64,000 nucleotides of DNA, taken from contig JBARRP010000163.1 of NCBI GenBank assembly GCA_049644285.1, positions 1-64,000 of the forward strand, written 5' to 3'. Below, piece after piece: positions 1 through 8,644 of this stretch. The DNA is from CAVRXT01 sp049644285. GTDB taxonomy: Bacteria > Acidobacteriota > Terriglobia > Acidiferrales > UBA7541. Below the pieces are notes generated by a model. The model was not told the DNA's origin. It worked only from the letters and a program-made list of their open reading frames with translations, and did no database searches. The position numbers and the translations under genes are program-made. The number at the start of each line of letters is the position of its first letter. The stretch's first letter is position 1.

Positions 1-1
1 G

Positions 2-58
2 GCGATTCTGCTCCAACGTCTCGGTCTCGAGCTCCCCGCCTCGCTGGAAATGACCTGA
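2..58 (+). CDS. C-terminal end of an unidentified gene, cut by the window edge
   Basis: The first bases can be read as the last 18 codons of a reading frame ending at TGA (56-58). The end is Leu-rich, with LQRLGLELPASLE. Transposases and several other families can end in a similar way, but eighteen residues are too few to assign one. It is listed only because the frame is open to the window edge and is followed by an intergenic stretch with a fresh ribosome binding site. Confidence 0.25.
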   Translation, partial: AILLQRLGLELPASLEMT

Positions 59-160
59 GCGTAGTGAAGACTGGGCATGTCCCCATTGAAAATACAGGGC
101 TTATTCGTAAAACTGCGGAAGATGGGCTAACTTTGCTTCCGCACAAGCAAGGGGTCATGT

Positions 161-529
161 ATGCCGGAACTGAGCCAGTGTTCGTCCTGTCTGCCGGGTT
201 GCACGGCAACTGTGCCGCCGGAACTTGAAGCGCAGCACCTTTGCGTGCTGCACTTTATTCTGAGCATAGAACGCGCGTGCGCGGGGATGCGCCGCGAAAC
301 CGCTCTGGGAAAGGTCGGCCCGACGCGCCAAACAGAGATTGAAGACTATGTGAGGGCAACTGCAATGAAGCTATCCCGCGTCGCCACAGGTAGCGTGCGC
401 TTGCCCGACGAGCTGAAGAGGCGCGTTCTCAGCACCTTGCTGACCCTGATGAACCTCCAAGAGAGCCTCGACCGCTCCGTGAACCGCTGGGTGCCTGAAC
501 TGCGATCCCCAGCCGCGGCGCTCGGTTAG
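161..529 (+). CDS. Small hypothetical protein with N-terminal Cys cluster
   Basis: 122-residue protein of unknown function. The ATG is preceded by AAGGGG at 149-154 (6-nt spacing), which supports the start. Cysteines at positions 7, 10 and 14 form a C-x2-C-x3-C cluster, with further Cys near residues 28 and 40, so metal or redox binding is possible but unproven. The rest looks helical and rich in Leu, Arg and Glu, with no signal peptide or membrane segment. It is followed 16 bp later by another small Cys-containing gene on the same strand, and the two may be co-transcribed. I do not recognise the family. Confidence 0.55.
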   Translation: MPELSQCSSCLPGCTATVPPELEAQHLCVLHFILSIERACAGMRRETALGKVGPTRQTEIEDYVRATAMKLSRVATGSVRLPDELKRRVLSTLLTLMNLQESLDRSVNRWVPELRSPAAALG

Positions 530-545
530 TCCGAAGCAGACGATA

Positions 546-755
546 ATGGCGGCCTACGTTCTGAAGTGTGAAGGGTGTGGCGGCTACCAACCTTTCTTGA
601 TTCACGGGGCCGAACCCGCAGAAGCCGAGAATACGGAACCCATCGAACGGTACTGTCCCACTTGCCACAGAAGTAGAAACTGGACGAGTGGTTTCCCAGA
701 GCGGCGTGGCGGGCACGATCGCAGAAGCGACTTCCCCCGACGGGAAAAGGAATAA
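546..755 (+). CDS. Small zinc-ribbon-like hypothetical protein
   Basis: 69-residue protein with two Cys pairs: C-x2-C near residues 8-11 (KCEGCGG) and C-x2-C near 38-41 (YCPTCHRS). That spacing is typical of a zinc ribbon. The C-terminal third is very basic and acidic (ERRGGHDRRSDFPRREKE) and is probably disordered. It lies 16 bp after the preceding small gene. It could bind nucleic acid or protein, but no partner or function can be read from the sequence. The function is unknown; the Cys pattern is seen directly. Confidence 0.5.
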   Translation: MAAYVLKCEGCGGYQPFLIHGAEPAEAENTEPIERYCPTCHRSRNWTSGFPERRGGHDRRSDFPRREKE

Positions 756-863
756 CTCTCGCACCCCGGGCCTGTTCTCCACGCATTTCAAGCTGGCGGC
801 TGAGGTCGCGGATAAGCTATAGCTCCTATCGCCCGCCACAATCAGGACCAGCATCGGCTTCGA

Positions 864-1286
864 CTACACGCTCACAAGCGAGAGGCGAGGAAATGCTGCT
901 CGATAAAGGCGTTCGTCCAGGGTCATAAGGCGGTACCCCATGTGGAGAGCGTGAGCGCCGACTAAGAAATCAGCCAGAATACGGCGCGGTCCTGAGTCGC
1001 GTTGCTTTCGCCTGCCGGCGGCGTAGATCCGAAATGCCCAGCCAGCGGTTCGCCAGATGACTTCGTTCAGATCCCAGTCTACCGAGATTCCGGTCTCCCG
1101 GCAGAATAAGTCGAGAAATGACTCACTGCGGCCGGGAGAGGCCAGTAGTTCTGCGAAGACAGGCGCAGCGATGACCAACCCGCCGCGTCCCAGTGCGGCA
1201 TCTAGGGCCGAATGTGCAAGGGTATTCAGTGTGTCGTCCTCGTTCCAAAGGGCGACAATGATGTTGGTATCGATCGCGGTGGTCAT
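864..1286 (-). CDS. PIN-domain toxin, VapC-like
   Basis: 140-residue PIN-domain protein, the probable RNase toxin of a type II toxin-antitoxin pair. The first acidic residue is in AIDTNIIVALW, the second in the FAELL segment and the third in ADFLVGAHAL, which are the usual magnesium-coordinating positions of VapC enzymes. The later motif reads MTLDERLY where many VapCs have TRN, a common variant. The start overlaps the stop of the upstream AbrB-type gene by four bases (ATGA), so the two are translationally coupled. The reading frame is intact, unlike the second VapC-like gene in this window near 10.6 kb. Confidence 0.85.
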   Translation of the reverse strand: MTTAIDTNIIVALWNEDDTLNTLAHSALDAALGRGGLVIAAPVFAELLASPGRSESFLDLFCRETGISVDWDLNEVIWRTAGWAFRIYAAGRRKQRDSGPRRILADFLVGAHALHMGYRLMTLDERLYRAAFPRLSLVSV

Positions 1287-1522
1287 CGTCCGCGCAGCTT
1301 ACGAGACCATCGGAGGACACCCTTGCGGCCGCGAGAAATCCCGGGAGTGCCGATGCCGCGAAACTTTTCAAATGGACTCCTTGTTCTCACGGGTCGAACC
1401 CGGACTCCGGAGCCGTCTTGCTCGAAGAGCAACTTGTCTCCCGGTCGAACGCCCAGGGTGCGGCGGATCTCGTGCGGCACCGTAATCTGTCCCTTACTCG
1501 TGATGCGCGCCTGCTTCTTCAC
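1283..1522 (-). CDS. AbrB/MazE-family antitoxin (SpoVT-AbrB domain)
   Basis: 79-residue DNA-binding antitoxin with the swapped-hairpin AbrB fold. The N-terminus KKQARITSKGQITVP followed by EIRRTLGVRPGDKLLF is the classical signature. The start is GTG with AAGGAGG about seven bases upstream. The C-terminal third is basic (SRGRKGVLRWSRKLRGR) and would contact the toxin or DNA. It is the first gene of a two-gene operon with the PIN toxin, overlapping it by ATGA. Antitoxins of this class usually repress their own promoter; no operator was identified here. Confidence 0.85.
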   Translation of the reverse strand: MKKQARITSKGQITVPHEIRRTLGVRPGDKLLFEQDGSGVRVRPVRTRSPFEKFRGIGTPGISRGRKGVLRWSRKLRGR

Positions 1523-1632
1523 AGAGAACCTCCTTTCCTTACTTTAACACAAAGCTCCTTACATTTGGACAGCGACCGTGCGAGCGATGCTGGGAAACTG
1601 CCACCTTGACACTCAGTCTGATTTGGTTTGGG

Positions 1633-2274
1633 TTAGTTCGTGGGTGAGGAGACTTTGACGTCGACGGGAGTGTACATCACCGGGATGGGCAGACCCTTCT
1701 TTTCGTACTCGGAGATGTCGGGTTCATGTTCGAGGGTGAGCCCGATGTCATCGAGGCCTTTCAGCAAGCACTTCCTCCGGAACGGGTCGATGGTGAAGGA
1801 ATAATTGAGGCCGGCGTCGTCGGTGACGGTCTGGTTCTCCAGATCCACGGTCACGCGATACCCGGGAGTACGGTCGGTGCGCACGAAAAATTCGTTCATC
1901 TGCGCGTCGGTGAGCGTGACGGGCAGAATTCCGTTCTTGAAGCAATTGTTGTAGAAAATGTCGGCATAGCTGGGTGCGAGAATCACGCGGAAGCCGTAGT
2001 CGAGAATGGCCCAGGGAGCGTGTTCGCGGCTCGAGCCGCAGCCGAAATTGGCTCGCGCAATCAGAACCGTTGCGCCTTTGTAGCGCGGCTGATTCAAAAC
2101 AAATTCGGGGTTCGGGACCTCGCCCGGCAGATAGCGCCAGTCATAGAAGAGTTTCCGGCCAAAGCCTTCTCGAGTGAGGGATTTGAGGAATTGCTTCGGC
2201 ACCATCTGGTCCGTATCGACATTCACGCGGTCCATCGGGGCTACGAGTCCGGTGTGGTTAATGAAAGGCTGCAT
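1633..2274 (-). CDS. leuD: 3-isopropylmalate dehydratase small subunit
   Basis: Small (swivel) subunit of isopropylmalate isomerase, the second step of leucine synthesis, working with LeuC. It is 213 residues from the ATG at 2274, which gives the typical N-terminus MQPFINHTGLVAPMDRVNVD. An upstream in-frame start would run into leuC and was rejected. The family loop NFGCGSSREHAPWA and the YADIFYNNCFKNG segment are present. It lies two bases downstream of the leuC stop and is clearly in the same operon. The C-terminus is slightly longer than in short homologues and looks disordered. Confidence 0.95.
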   Translation of the reverse strand: MQPFINHTGLVAPMDRVNVDTDQMVPKQFLKSLTREGFGRKLFYDWRYLPGEVPNPEFVLNQPRYKGATVLIARANFGCGSSREHAPWAILDYGFRVILAPSYADIFYNNCFKNGILPVTLTDAQMNEFFVRTDRTPGYRVTVDLENQTVTDDAGLNYSFTIDPFRRKCLLKGLDDIGLTLEHEPDISEYEKKGLPIPVMYTPVDVKVSSPTN

Positions 2275-2276
2275 CG

Positions 2277-3698
2277 CTATTCTGCTCCGTCCACATCCCA
2301 CTTCCGAATATCGACGAAGTGGCCTTCGATGGCGGCGGCGGCAGCCATCATCGGGCTGACCAAGTGAGTGCGGCTGCCTTTGCCCTGGCGGCCTTCAAAA
2401 TTCCGATTGGACGTGCTGGCACTGCGCTCCCCGGGGGGCAGGACGTCATCGTTCATCCCGATGCACATGCTGCAACCCGCATCGCGCCATTCGAAGCCGG
2501 CATCACGAAAGATTTTATCGAGGCCTTCGGCTTCGGCTTGCGCCTTGACGCGGCGCGAGCCGGGAACGACGAGCGCCTGCTTCAGCGTGCGAGCGACGTG
2601 TTTTCCGGCGACGACGTGCGCGGCCACGCGAAGGTCTTCAATGCGCGAGTTGGTGCACGATCCGATGAAGACGCGATCAACCGGGATATCAACGATGGGC
2701 GTGCCCGGACGGAGGGCCATGTAGGTGAGCGCGGCCTCGGCCGCTTTGCGATCTACCGGATCGGGGAATGAGGCCGGATCGGGTACGCGCCCACTTACGT
2801 CCGTGACCATGCCGGGATTCGTGCCCCAGGTGACCTGGGGAGCGAGCTTTGAGGCCTCGAGGTCGATGACGGTGTCGAACTTTGCGGCGGAATCCGAAGC
2901 GAGCGATTTCCAGTGGTCGACCGCAACCTGAAAATCCTTGCCGCGTGGCACGAAGGGCCGGCCTTCGAGGTAGGTGAACGTGATCTCGTCCGGAGCAACC
3001 ATGCCGGCACGGGCGCCGCCTTCAACCGACATGTTGCAGACGGTCATGCGGCCTTCCATGGAGAGGGCGCGAATGGCCTCGCCGCCGTATTCGATGACGT
3101 GGCCGTTTCCGCCGGCGATTCCGATTTTCCCGATGATGGCGAGGATGATGTCTTTGGCAGTGATGCCTTTCGGGCGCTTGCCATTCACACGGACCAGCAT
3201 CGTCTTCGATTTGAACTGGGTGAGGCACTGGGTGGCGAGGACGTGTTCGATCTCGCTGGTGCCGATGCCGAAGGCGAGCGCGCCGACCGCGCCGTGAGTG
3301 GAAGTGTGGCTGTCGCCGCAGACGATGGTGAAGCCGGGCTGGGTGATGCCGAGTTCCGGGCCGATGATGTGGACGATGCCCTGATTCTTGCTGTGCATGT
3401 CAAACAAGGGAACGCCCGATTCGCGGCAGTTGCGTTCGAGGGCTTCGAACTGGCCGCGCGCGTCGGCGTCGAGGACGGGAAGCTCGCGGTTCTTCGTGGA
3501 GACGGAATGATCCATCACCGCGAAGGTAAGCTCGGGCTGGCGCACCCTGCGTCCGGCAGCTTTGAGCCCCGCGAACGCCTGAGGAGAAGTTCCTTCATGA
3601 ATCAGGTGGCGGTCGATATAGATCAGGGCAGGCTTGCCGGGTTCTTCTCGAACAACATGTGCGGCCCAAATTTTTTCGTAGAGTGTGCGAGGCGCCAT
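2277..3698 (-). CDS. leuC: 3-isopropylmalate dehydratase large subunit
   Basis: Large, iron-sulfur-bearing subunit of isopropylmalate isomerase, 473 residues and full length. The cluster ligands are the Cys in GSCTNSR (about residue 350) and the CSMCIGMN pair near 410, as in the aconitase family. Other conserved segments are FDMHSKNQGIVHI, VCGDSHTSTHGA and QTLTQ-like ATQCLTQ. It is the first gene of the leuCD operon. A promoter is seen immediately upstream, leaving only about eight bases of leader. There is therefore no room for a leucine attenuator or leader peptide, and any regulation must act at the promoter. Confidence 0.96.
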   Translation of the reverse strand: MAPRTLYEKIWAAHVVREEPGKPALIYIDRHLIHEGTSPQAFAGLKAAGRRVRQPELTFAVMDHSVSTKNRELPVLDADARGQFEALERNCRESGVPLFDMHSKNQGIVHIIGPELGITQPGFTIVCGDSHTSTHGAVGALAFGIGTSEIEHVLATQCLTQFKSKTMLVRVNGKRPKGITAKDIILAIIGKIGIAGGNGHVIEYGGEAIRALSMEGRMTVCNMSVEGGARAGMVAPDEITFTYLEGRPFVPRGKDFQVAVDHWKSLASDSAAKFDTVIDLEASKLAPQVTWGTNPGMVTDVSGRVPDPASFPDPVDRKAAEAALTYMALRPGTPIVDIPVDRVFIGSCTNSRIEDLRVAAHVVAGKHVARTLKQALVVPGSRRVKAQAEAEGLDKIFRDAGFEWRDAGCSMCIGMNDDVLPPGERSASTSNRNFEGRQGKGSRTHLVSPMMAAAAAIEGHFVDIRKWDVDGAE

Positions 3699-3712
3699 AC
3701 GCGTTCAGACAC

Positions 3713-3741
3713 ATTGTAACAAGGTATTGCGAGTCCGCCAA
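3713..3741 (-). promoter_or_regulatory. Sigma70-like promoter of leuCD
   Basis: Read on the minus strand, TTGGCG (3741-3736) and TACAAT (3718-3713) are separated by exactly 17 bases. Transcription would start near 3706, eight bases or so before the leuC ATG. Spacing and position fit well, but transcription has not been shown. Confidence 0.5.
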
Positions 3742-4189
3742 TCACTGGACTCGGAAAGCGGAGCTGCGCGTGACCTGTGCCCCGTGGTGGGAACGACGTG
3801 AAAGAGTGCGTTTTTGTTGCGGGTAGAACGAACCTCCGTCGTTTGTTTTCTGGGAGTTGGATCGAATTCTATTCGTTTTCGTGTTGTGAGTAGGATTCTC
3901 AAGGCTTCCTCGGAGTGTCTCGGGCCACGTGGGAGCTGGAGGCTAGGGGCCGCACGAGAGCGGCGACCAGTCACGCGCTCTCGACTCCGGTTCGCTGCTT
4001 CCGACACTTGGAGCCTCCCGTGTCCAGCATCCAACTTCTAGTTACCGAATTCAAGGGGGTGCATGTCGTAGAACAGAAGAGCAGAGGTTGGAGGTTGGAG
4101 GTTGGACGTTAGAGTTTCGAAAAGAAGTCAGATTGGAGCGCAGCAATGACGGACTCGGACGAGGCAAGACCGTTGAATCTACCTCACCA
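3742..4189. other. Intergenic stretch without recognised gene
   Basis: About 450 bases upstream of leuC without a convincing coding region. Short reading frames exist on both strands but lack family resemblance and ribosome binding sites. Composition is more AT-rich than the flanking genes. The only structured element seen is a copy of a dispersed repeat at 4029-4116. No tRNA or terminator was recognised. Confidence 0.5.
4029..4116 (+). repeat. Dispersed intergenic repeat, copy 1
   Basis: About 85 bases closely matching 8645-8716. The shared core begins ATCCA(A/G)CTTCTAG, continues through GAATTCAAGGGGGT and ends AGAGCAGAGGTTGG followed by CGTTAGA. This copy carries the 7-mer AGGTTGG three times in tandem near its end where the other copy has one, and its central GTTGTACAAC-like palindrome is degraded. 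Both copies are intergenic and 4.6 kb apart. Confidence 0.75.
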
Positions 4190-4309
4190 TCACGAACTCG
4201 TCGTGGGCTTCGTTGTAAAGCAACTCATCCAGCAGGCATTTAACAGCGAACAGAGATGTAACAGCAAGATGCCGACACTCCAGGGCCGCGTGCCTCTTTC
4301 TCTCCGCAT
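4190..4309 (-). CDS. Possible 39-residue lipoprotein or secreted peptide
   Basis: A short frame starts at ATG 4309 and ends at TGA 4190. AAGGGGGG sits six bases before the ATG, a strong ribosome binding site. The peptide begins MRRERGTRPWSVG, then has a hydrophobic core (ILLLHLCSLL) and NACWMSC, giving a basic N-terminus, a hydrophobic segment and a lipobox-like Cys. The tail is short and Thr/Ser rich. A longer frame starting at GTG overlaps it in another register. It stands alone in a gene-poor stretch. It could be a real small envelope peptide or chance. Confidence 0.3.
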   Translation of the reverse strand: MRRERGTRPWSVGILLLHLCSLLNACWMSCFTTKPTTSS

Positions 4310-4866
4310 GAAATTCCCCCCTTGCGTGACTGTTGCGGTTGATCACAATGAATTACGAGAGAGCAACTCAGAAACGCCAACGGATTGGCCCTAGTGCCAA
4401 TTGCGTTTACCCGACGCGTACACGCTTGGGAAAGCACTCATCTTGCCAACGTGTGGTCGTTGTCCCGAAAGGCTTCTCGAACCGAGGCTTATCCTACCGG
4501 CTCGGCCTTGACGGGCGGTCGTCTCTGGGGTACTAGCTCTAGGGAATTATTACCCTAACGTTCCTCGTGCTTGCTCAACCGGTTTGAAAAACACATTTGA
4601 TCGGGATGGATCGGATTATTTGTGAAGTCCAACCCACTTGCAATCGGACGGGTAGTCGACCAAGTGGGCCGAAAAGCTTCCCTTTAGATCTGAGTTTATT
4701 AGCTGCCAACCTTTCTTGAAGGACCCTAAACCTTACACGTACCCGAGCCGGAGTCCCTCGTACCGCTCGCGACCAGCCTAACCGGAATCGCGTTCGTGCT
4801 CCGGCGCCGATTGAGGGCGTCTCAACGCTAGAGCTTCACCTTAAGTGCAGCTAACTTCCAAGTACT
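4310..4866. other. Intergenic stretch without recognised gene
   Basis: About 560 bases between the possible small lipoprotein and the broken HEAT-repeat gene. It is AT-richer than its surroundings and has frequent stops in all frames. No tRNA, rRNA fragment, repeat copy or clear terminator could be recognised by eye. It may be the remains of decayed coding sequence or hold an unrecognised non-coding RNA; neither is shown. Confidence 0.4.
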
Positions 4867-5721
4867 TCATTCCTTCTTGGGCTGTTCCTTCGTTTTGGCT
4901 TGGATCGCCGAAAGCCGGATAATTACGGCCGCAGCCGCATAACGCACCGGATCCTTATCGTCAGACATGGCGGGCTCGAGCGCAGAAATCACAGCAGGAT
5001 CGCCGCGCTCTCCGAGCGCTTCAACAGCCGCCACGCGAACCGTCCAGCTCTTGTCTGAGACTGCATTCACCAGCGCCTTGCCGCTGTCTGGATCCGAATC
5101 CTTTGCAAGCGTCTTGGCTGCAGCGGCGCGCACGGGAGAAACGTCGTCTTTTATCAGCACCTTGAACGCGGAATACCCGATGCCGGCAAAGGGAACGAAC
5201 CCAATCCCCTCCTCAAACCCAAATTGCGCCAACTGCTTGGGGTCCTTAAAACATATTCACCTGTTGCTCGACCAGGCCTTTCCCGGTCTTGCGCTCCCCG
5301 GTCAGGATCGCGTAATAGACTCATATCCCGAGTCATCTTTCAACGTCAGCAGGGATCGCGCTGCCGCCAGAACGACTGACGTGTCTTTGTCGGAAAGAGC
5401 CTCATTCAACTTCGGAATCGAACCCTTGGTGCCGATGTGACCCAGAGCTGTGGCGGCCGCCGAACGCACCTCGGCTTTGTCGTCCTCCAAGGCGTGTTCC
5501 GCGAAATGCACTGCTTTGGAATTTTTCGGAATCAATCCCAGAACGCGTGCCGCTGTGGCGCGCTTGTCGGCGCCCTTCTCCGCGAGACCCTCCCGCAATG
5601 TGTCCCACGCCTTCTGCGGTGGAGTTTGGTCTTGAGCATAGACAAGCGGGTGTACAAAGAGCAGAAAGGATCCCGCGATGACGGTCAAATACGTTTGCTT
5701 CAATCGAGCAGATTTGTTCAT
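4867..5721 (-). pseudogene. Secreted HEAT-repeat protein broken by two compensating frameshifts
   Basis: The N-terminal part starts at ATG 5721, after GGAGGAAGGG. It has a signal peptide (MNKSARLKQTYLTVIAGSF, cleavage near VYAQ) and HEAT repeats such as KAEVRSAAATALGHIG. After LKDDSGYE the frame runs into a stop. The homologous continuation (VYYAILTGERKTGKG) appears in the +1 frame, showing a missing base near 5318-5323. A second shift, an extra T in TTTT at 5248-5251 read on the minus strand, returns to the original frame, which continues KDPKQLAQFGFEEGIG and further HEAT repeats (SPVRAAAAKTLAKD, WTVRVAAVEALGERGD). The total span is exactly 285 codons. It is either a decayed gene or two assembly errors. 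The intact product would be a periplasmic repeat scaffold. Confidence 0.8.
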
Positions 5722-5992
5722 GGTGAGAACCCTTCCTCCGGAGGCTGAACGCACGCAGCGCGGGTCCGTATCGACAGATTCTGGACTGAAGCCGAGCAGG
5801 GTTCAAGCCGGCAAATGCGGAGGTAAGGGGCAGGCCCGGGCAACTTGCGCAGGCCAGTCAGCGGAACTGTCCAACGAGCCGCGCTTGCGACCCGGCGGCG
5901 GCCAGGGCGATCTGAGGTTGACAGGAGAGAACGGTTGCCCTATGGTTTGGCGCAAAGATAGAGTTGAAATCGGAAATTCGGGCTCCGCCCTC

Positions 5993-7558
5993 ATGCGCAA
6001 ATGGATCATCGTTATCGGGGTCGCATTCTTGCTGCTCCTCATCGCCATCTTCGAACTTGGCCCCAGAATTCATGTCATGGTGCGCAATCGCATTGAGAGA
6101 ATGCTGCAAACCCATTTTCAGAGTAAGGTCGAGTTCTCCGATTTCGACGTTTCTTTATTTCCGCCCGTCCACGCGACTATTACCGGACTTGTGATGCGTC
6201 ACAAGGGACGAACGGACATACCGCCTCTGATCCAAGTCCGTGAAGTTTCAATGTACGCGAACTTGCTGAGCCTTTTGCAAAACAAGCCGCGGATCGCATT
6301 CGTGCAGCTCGATGCATTGCAAATCCATACACCGCCCCGGCAGCCTGGCGGCGAGGCGTTGATTCAACGAACGGATCAAGATCTCGAAAAGAAGTATCCA
6401 GTCATCATTGAGGAAATCCGCGCCGAGGATGCGATCATCGTTGTTTTGCGAGCACAACCTGAAAAACCTCCTCACGAATTTCCGATCCATCACCTCGAGC
6501 TCCGCGATGTCAGTTTCGACCGCCCAGCTACATTCCACGCGATCCTGACGAACGCTATCCCGGCTGGCGATATCGATGCCACCGGTGAGTTTGGGCCATG
6601 GCTGCCGGAGATGCCGAGCGAAACGCCTGTGGTCGCGCAATACACATTTCAGAATGCAAACCTCGGAACTTTGAAGGGGCTCAAAGGGATTCTCTCGTCC
6701 AAAGGCACGTTCGGCGGCCCGCTCGATTATCTGAAAGTGGATGGAGAGACAGACACTCCGGATTTCAGCCTGCGTACGACAGACCACCCGGTGGCGTTGC
6801 ATACGGACTTTTCCGCCGTTGTGGATGGCACCAATGGCGACACGTATCTCAACAGCGTGACAGCGCGGTTCCTGCATACAACCCTTGCGGTAAGCGGCAA
6901 GGTCGTGGATGTCAATCCCGAAGTGAAAGGTCGGACCATCGTGCTGGATGCCTTCTCGCGAGACGCCCGAGTAGAAGATTTGATTCGTCTTGCCGTCAAG
7001 ACAGATGAGCCTATTATGACCGGTTCCGCCCGGCTGAGAACGAAGATCGATATCCCAGAGGGGGATTCCGACCTGATCGAGCGGTTGAAATTAAGGGGGC
7101 AATTTGGGATCGGCGACGCTCAATTCACCAGCCCAGAGGTACAGGGGAAGATCGACACGCTCAGCCGCAAAGGGCAAGGACAGCCGAAGGATATGGATAT
7201 TAACAGCGTTCTTTCCGAGATGAGAGGAAACTTCCGGGTGAGCGACGGCATCGTGACTTTTTCCAACCTGCGTTTTGGTGTGGCCGGTGCGTCTCTGAAC
7301 TTGAGCGGGACCTACAACCTCGACAGTGGAGCGCTGGATTTTCACGGGAAATTGATGCTGCAGGCCAAGCTGTCCCAAATGACAACCGGTGCGAAATCCT
7401 TTTTTCTAAAGGCACTGGACCCATTTTTCAAGGGGAAGAACGCGGGTACCGTCTTGCCGATCAAGATTACGGGAACGAAAGACAGTCCCACGTTCGGACT
7501 CGATCATGGCGGCGCCTCGAATAAGGGCGAGTCGTCGCCTCGAAAGGAGGGCGGATAG
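5993..7558 (+). CDS. AsmA/DUF748-like membrane-anchored protein
   Basis: 521-residue protein with one N-terminal membrane anchor (RKWIIVIGVAFLLLLIAIFE). It then has the pattern of AsmA-type proteins: VRNRIERMLQTHFQSKVEFSD, later LRGQFGIGDAQFTSPEVQGKI, and a C-terminal GASLNLSGTYNLDSGALDF segment. Members of this superfamily form long beta-groove structures in the periplasm linked to lipid transport and outer-membrane assembly; a precise role is not readable here. ATG 5993 puts the anchor at the N-terminus. An in-frame ATG at 5942 has an AGGAG too far away (14 bases), so I prefer 5993. It is divergent from the broken HEAT gene. The C-terminus is charged and probably disordered. Confidence 0.8.
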   Translation: MRKWIIVIGVAFLLLLIAIFELGPRIHVMVRNRIERMLQTHFQSKVEFSDFDVSLFPPVHATITGLVMRHKGRTDIPPLIQVREVSMYANLLSLLQNKPRIAFVQLDALQIHTPPRQPGGEALIQRTDQDLEKKYPVIIEEIRAEDAIIVVLRAQPEKPPHEFPIHHLELRDVSFDRPATFHAILTNAIPAGDIDATGEFGPWLPEMPSETPVVAQYTFQNANLGTLKGLKGILSSKGTFGGPLDYLKVDGETDTPDFSLRTTDHPVALHTDFSAVVDGTNGDTYLNSVTARFLHTTLAVSGKVVDVNPEVKGRTIVLDAFSRDARVEDLIRLAVKTDEPIMTGSARLRTKIDIPEGDSDLIERLKLRGQFGIGDAQFTSPEVQGKIDTLSRKGQGQPKDMDINSVLSEMRGNFRVSDGIVTFSNLRFGVAGASLNLSGTYNLDSGALDFHGKLMLQAKLSQMTTGAKSFFLKALDPFFKGKNAGTVLPIKITGTKDSPTFGLDHGGASNKGESSPRKEGG

Positions 7559-7651
7559 TTCCGCAAATGTTCCCACATACGTGTGATAGAGACTCGCCCG
7601 GCAGCAATCTTTCTATTGCGATGGATGCGGCCCGGCGGCAGGAGGATCTCG

Positions 7652-7897
7652 ATGCTGTATTTGGTTTGGGTTGTACTCGTGGGAATCTTGGCTGGCTGGC
7701 TCGCCGGCGAGATCACCAAAGGACGCGGCTTTGGCCTCCTCGGAGATCTCATTGTGGGGATCTTAGGGTCACTGCTTGGTAGCTTTCTGTTTGGATTGAT
7801 CGGAATCGTCGCCTATGGTTTGCTGGGCCGACTCGTAATGGCTGTGATTGGCGCCGTCGTGTTGCTGTGGTTGATCCGGTTGATCACGAAGATGTAG
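7652..7897 (+). CDS. GlsB/YeaQ/YmgE-family membrane stress protein
   Basis: 81-residue, very hydrophobic protein with Gly-rich helices: VWVVLVGILAGWLAGEITKG, then LLGDLIVGILGSLLG and a C-terminal helix ending LIRLITKM. The ILAGWLAGEI-GRGFGLLGDLIVGI-G pattern is typical of the transglycosylase-associated/GlsB family, small inner-membrane proteins often induced by stress. GGAGG sits seven bases before ATG 7652; a longer in-frame extension upstream lacks family similarity. The next gene in the same direction is a YtxH-type protein, also a common stress-associated family. The molecular function of this family is poorly defined. Confidence 0.85.
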   Translation: MLYLVWVVLVGILAGWLAGEITKGRGFGLLGDLIVGILGSLLGSFLFGLIGIVAYGLLGRLVMAVIGAVVLLWLIRLITKM

Positions 7898-8302
7898 AGG
7901 AAAGGCCTCTCAGCGTGGCGCCTACCCATACCGTCTGGAAAGGGGTCACAATTCTTCCAACCAGCTCGAACTTTCTGCGCGGTATCGCAATCCTTGCCGC
8001 GTCTAACGTGTGCAATACCACGGTTTAGCAGTTCCCTGTATGGCGAGCTTCTTGCTCACCATACCGAGGTAGTTCGAGGCAGGTCATGGACGAGGGGGGT
8101 CCTCCGTTTCATCTCAGAGGCCTGTCTGTTGCTCCATTCTGGGCCCGCCGATGGGAGCTCAGTTTCCCCCTGACAAGAAACCCAAGAGGAAGCGACGACT
8201 ATCACACCATGGCCGTCCAACGAACACCAGGAAGTTGAACGGTGACGAGAATCCGCAAAGAGAATCTGAACTGTAGCCAATTGGAAGAAGGAGGGTTAGC
8301 CA
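7898..8302. other. Intergenic stretch without recognised gene
   Basis: About 400 bases between the GlsB-like and YtxH-like genes. No convincing coding frame, tRNA or repeat was seen. The stretch TATGGCGAGC...GCTCACCATA (about 8040-8063) forms an imperfect inverted repeat that could fold into a hairpin. No U-run follows it, so I do not call it a terminator. Confidence 0.4.
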
Positions 8303-8602
8303 ATGGAGAACAATATCGCCTCGAAGGTCACCTATTTGTCCGTCGGTTTGGGAATCGGCGCCCTTGTTGGGATCCTCTGTGCGCCGAAGTCCGGCGAAGA
8401 GACTCGCGAGTATCTAGCGCAAAAGACGCGAGAAGGTAAGAAGTACGCGCAGCGCCAAGGTCGCGAACTCCGTGAGCGCGCTGAAGATGTTGCGGAGCGC
8501 GGTAAGCTGGCCGCAGCTCGGCAAAATCAATCTATTTCCGCAGCGTTCGAGGCGGGCCGGGAAGCCTATCGGCGGGAGAAGTCCAAAGCGCAACATGCGT
8601 AA
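8303..8602 (+). CDS. YtxH-domain general stress protein
   Basis: 99-residue protein with an N-terminal membrane segment (TYLSVGLGIGALVGILCAP) followed by KSGEETREYLAQKTREGKK and a long charged helix (RQGRELRERAEDVAERGKL). GILCAPKSGEETRE is the YtxH signature. GAAGGAGG lies about nine bases before the ATG, giving a strong start. These proteins are anchored in the membrane with an amphipathic helical tail and are often under general-stress control. Their biochemical role is unclear. It sits downstream of the GlsB-like gene after a 400-base gap and may have its own promoter. Confidence 0.85.
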   Translation: MENNIASKVTYLSVGLGIGALVGILCAPKSGEETREYLAQKTREGKKYAQRQGRELRERAEDVAERGKLAAARQNQSISAAFEAGREAYRREKSKAQHA

Positions 8603-8644
8603 GCGGCAGATTATCTCAACTCCGCAGAAATGCTGGGCCTTCTG

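Noticed and set aside
3699..3745. Leader peptide or riboswitch controlling leuCD
   Set aside because: The promoter places the transcription start about eight bases from the ATG, leaving no room for a leader.
4146..4394. 82-codon plus-strand frame opposite the possible small lipoprotein
   Set aside because: No ribosome binding site, no recognisable domain, and composition unlike a soluble protein; the minus-strand frame has better signals.
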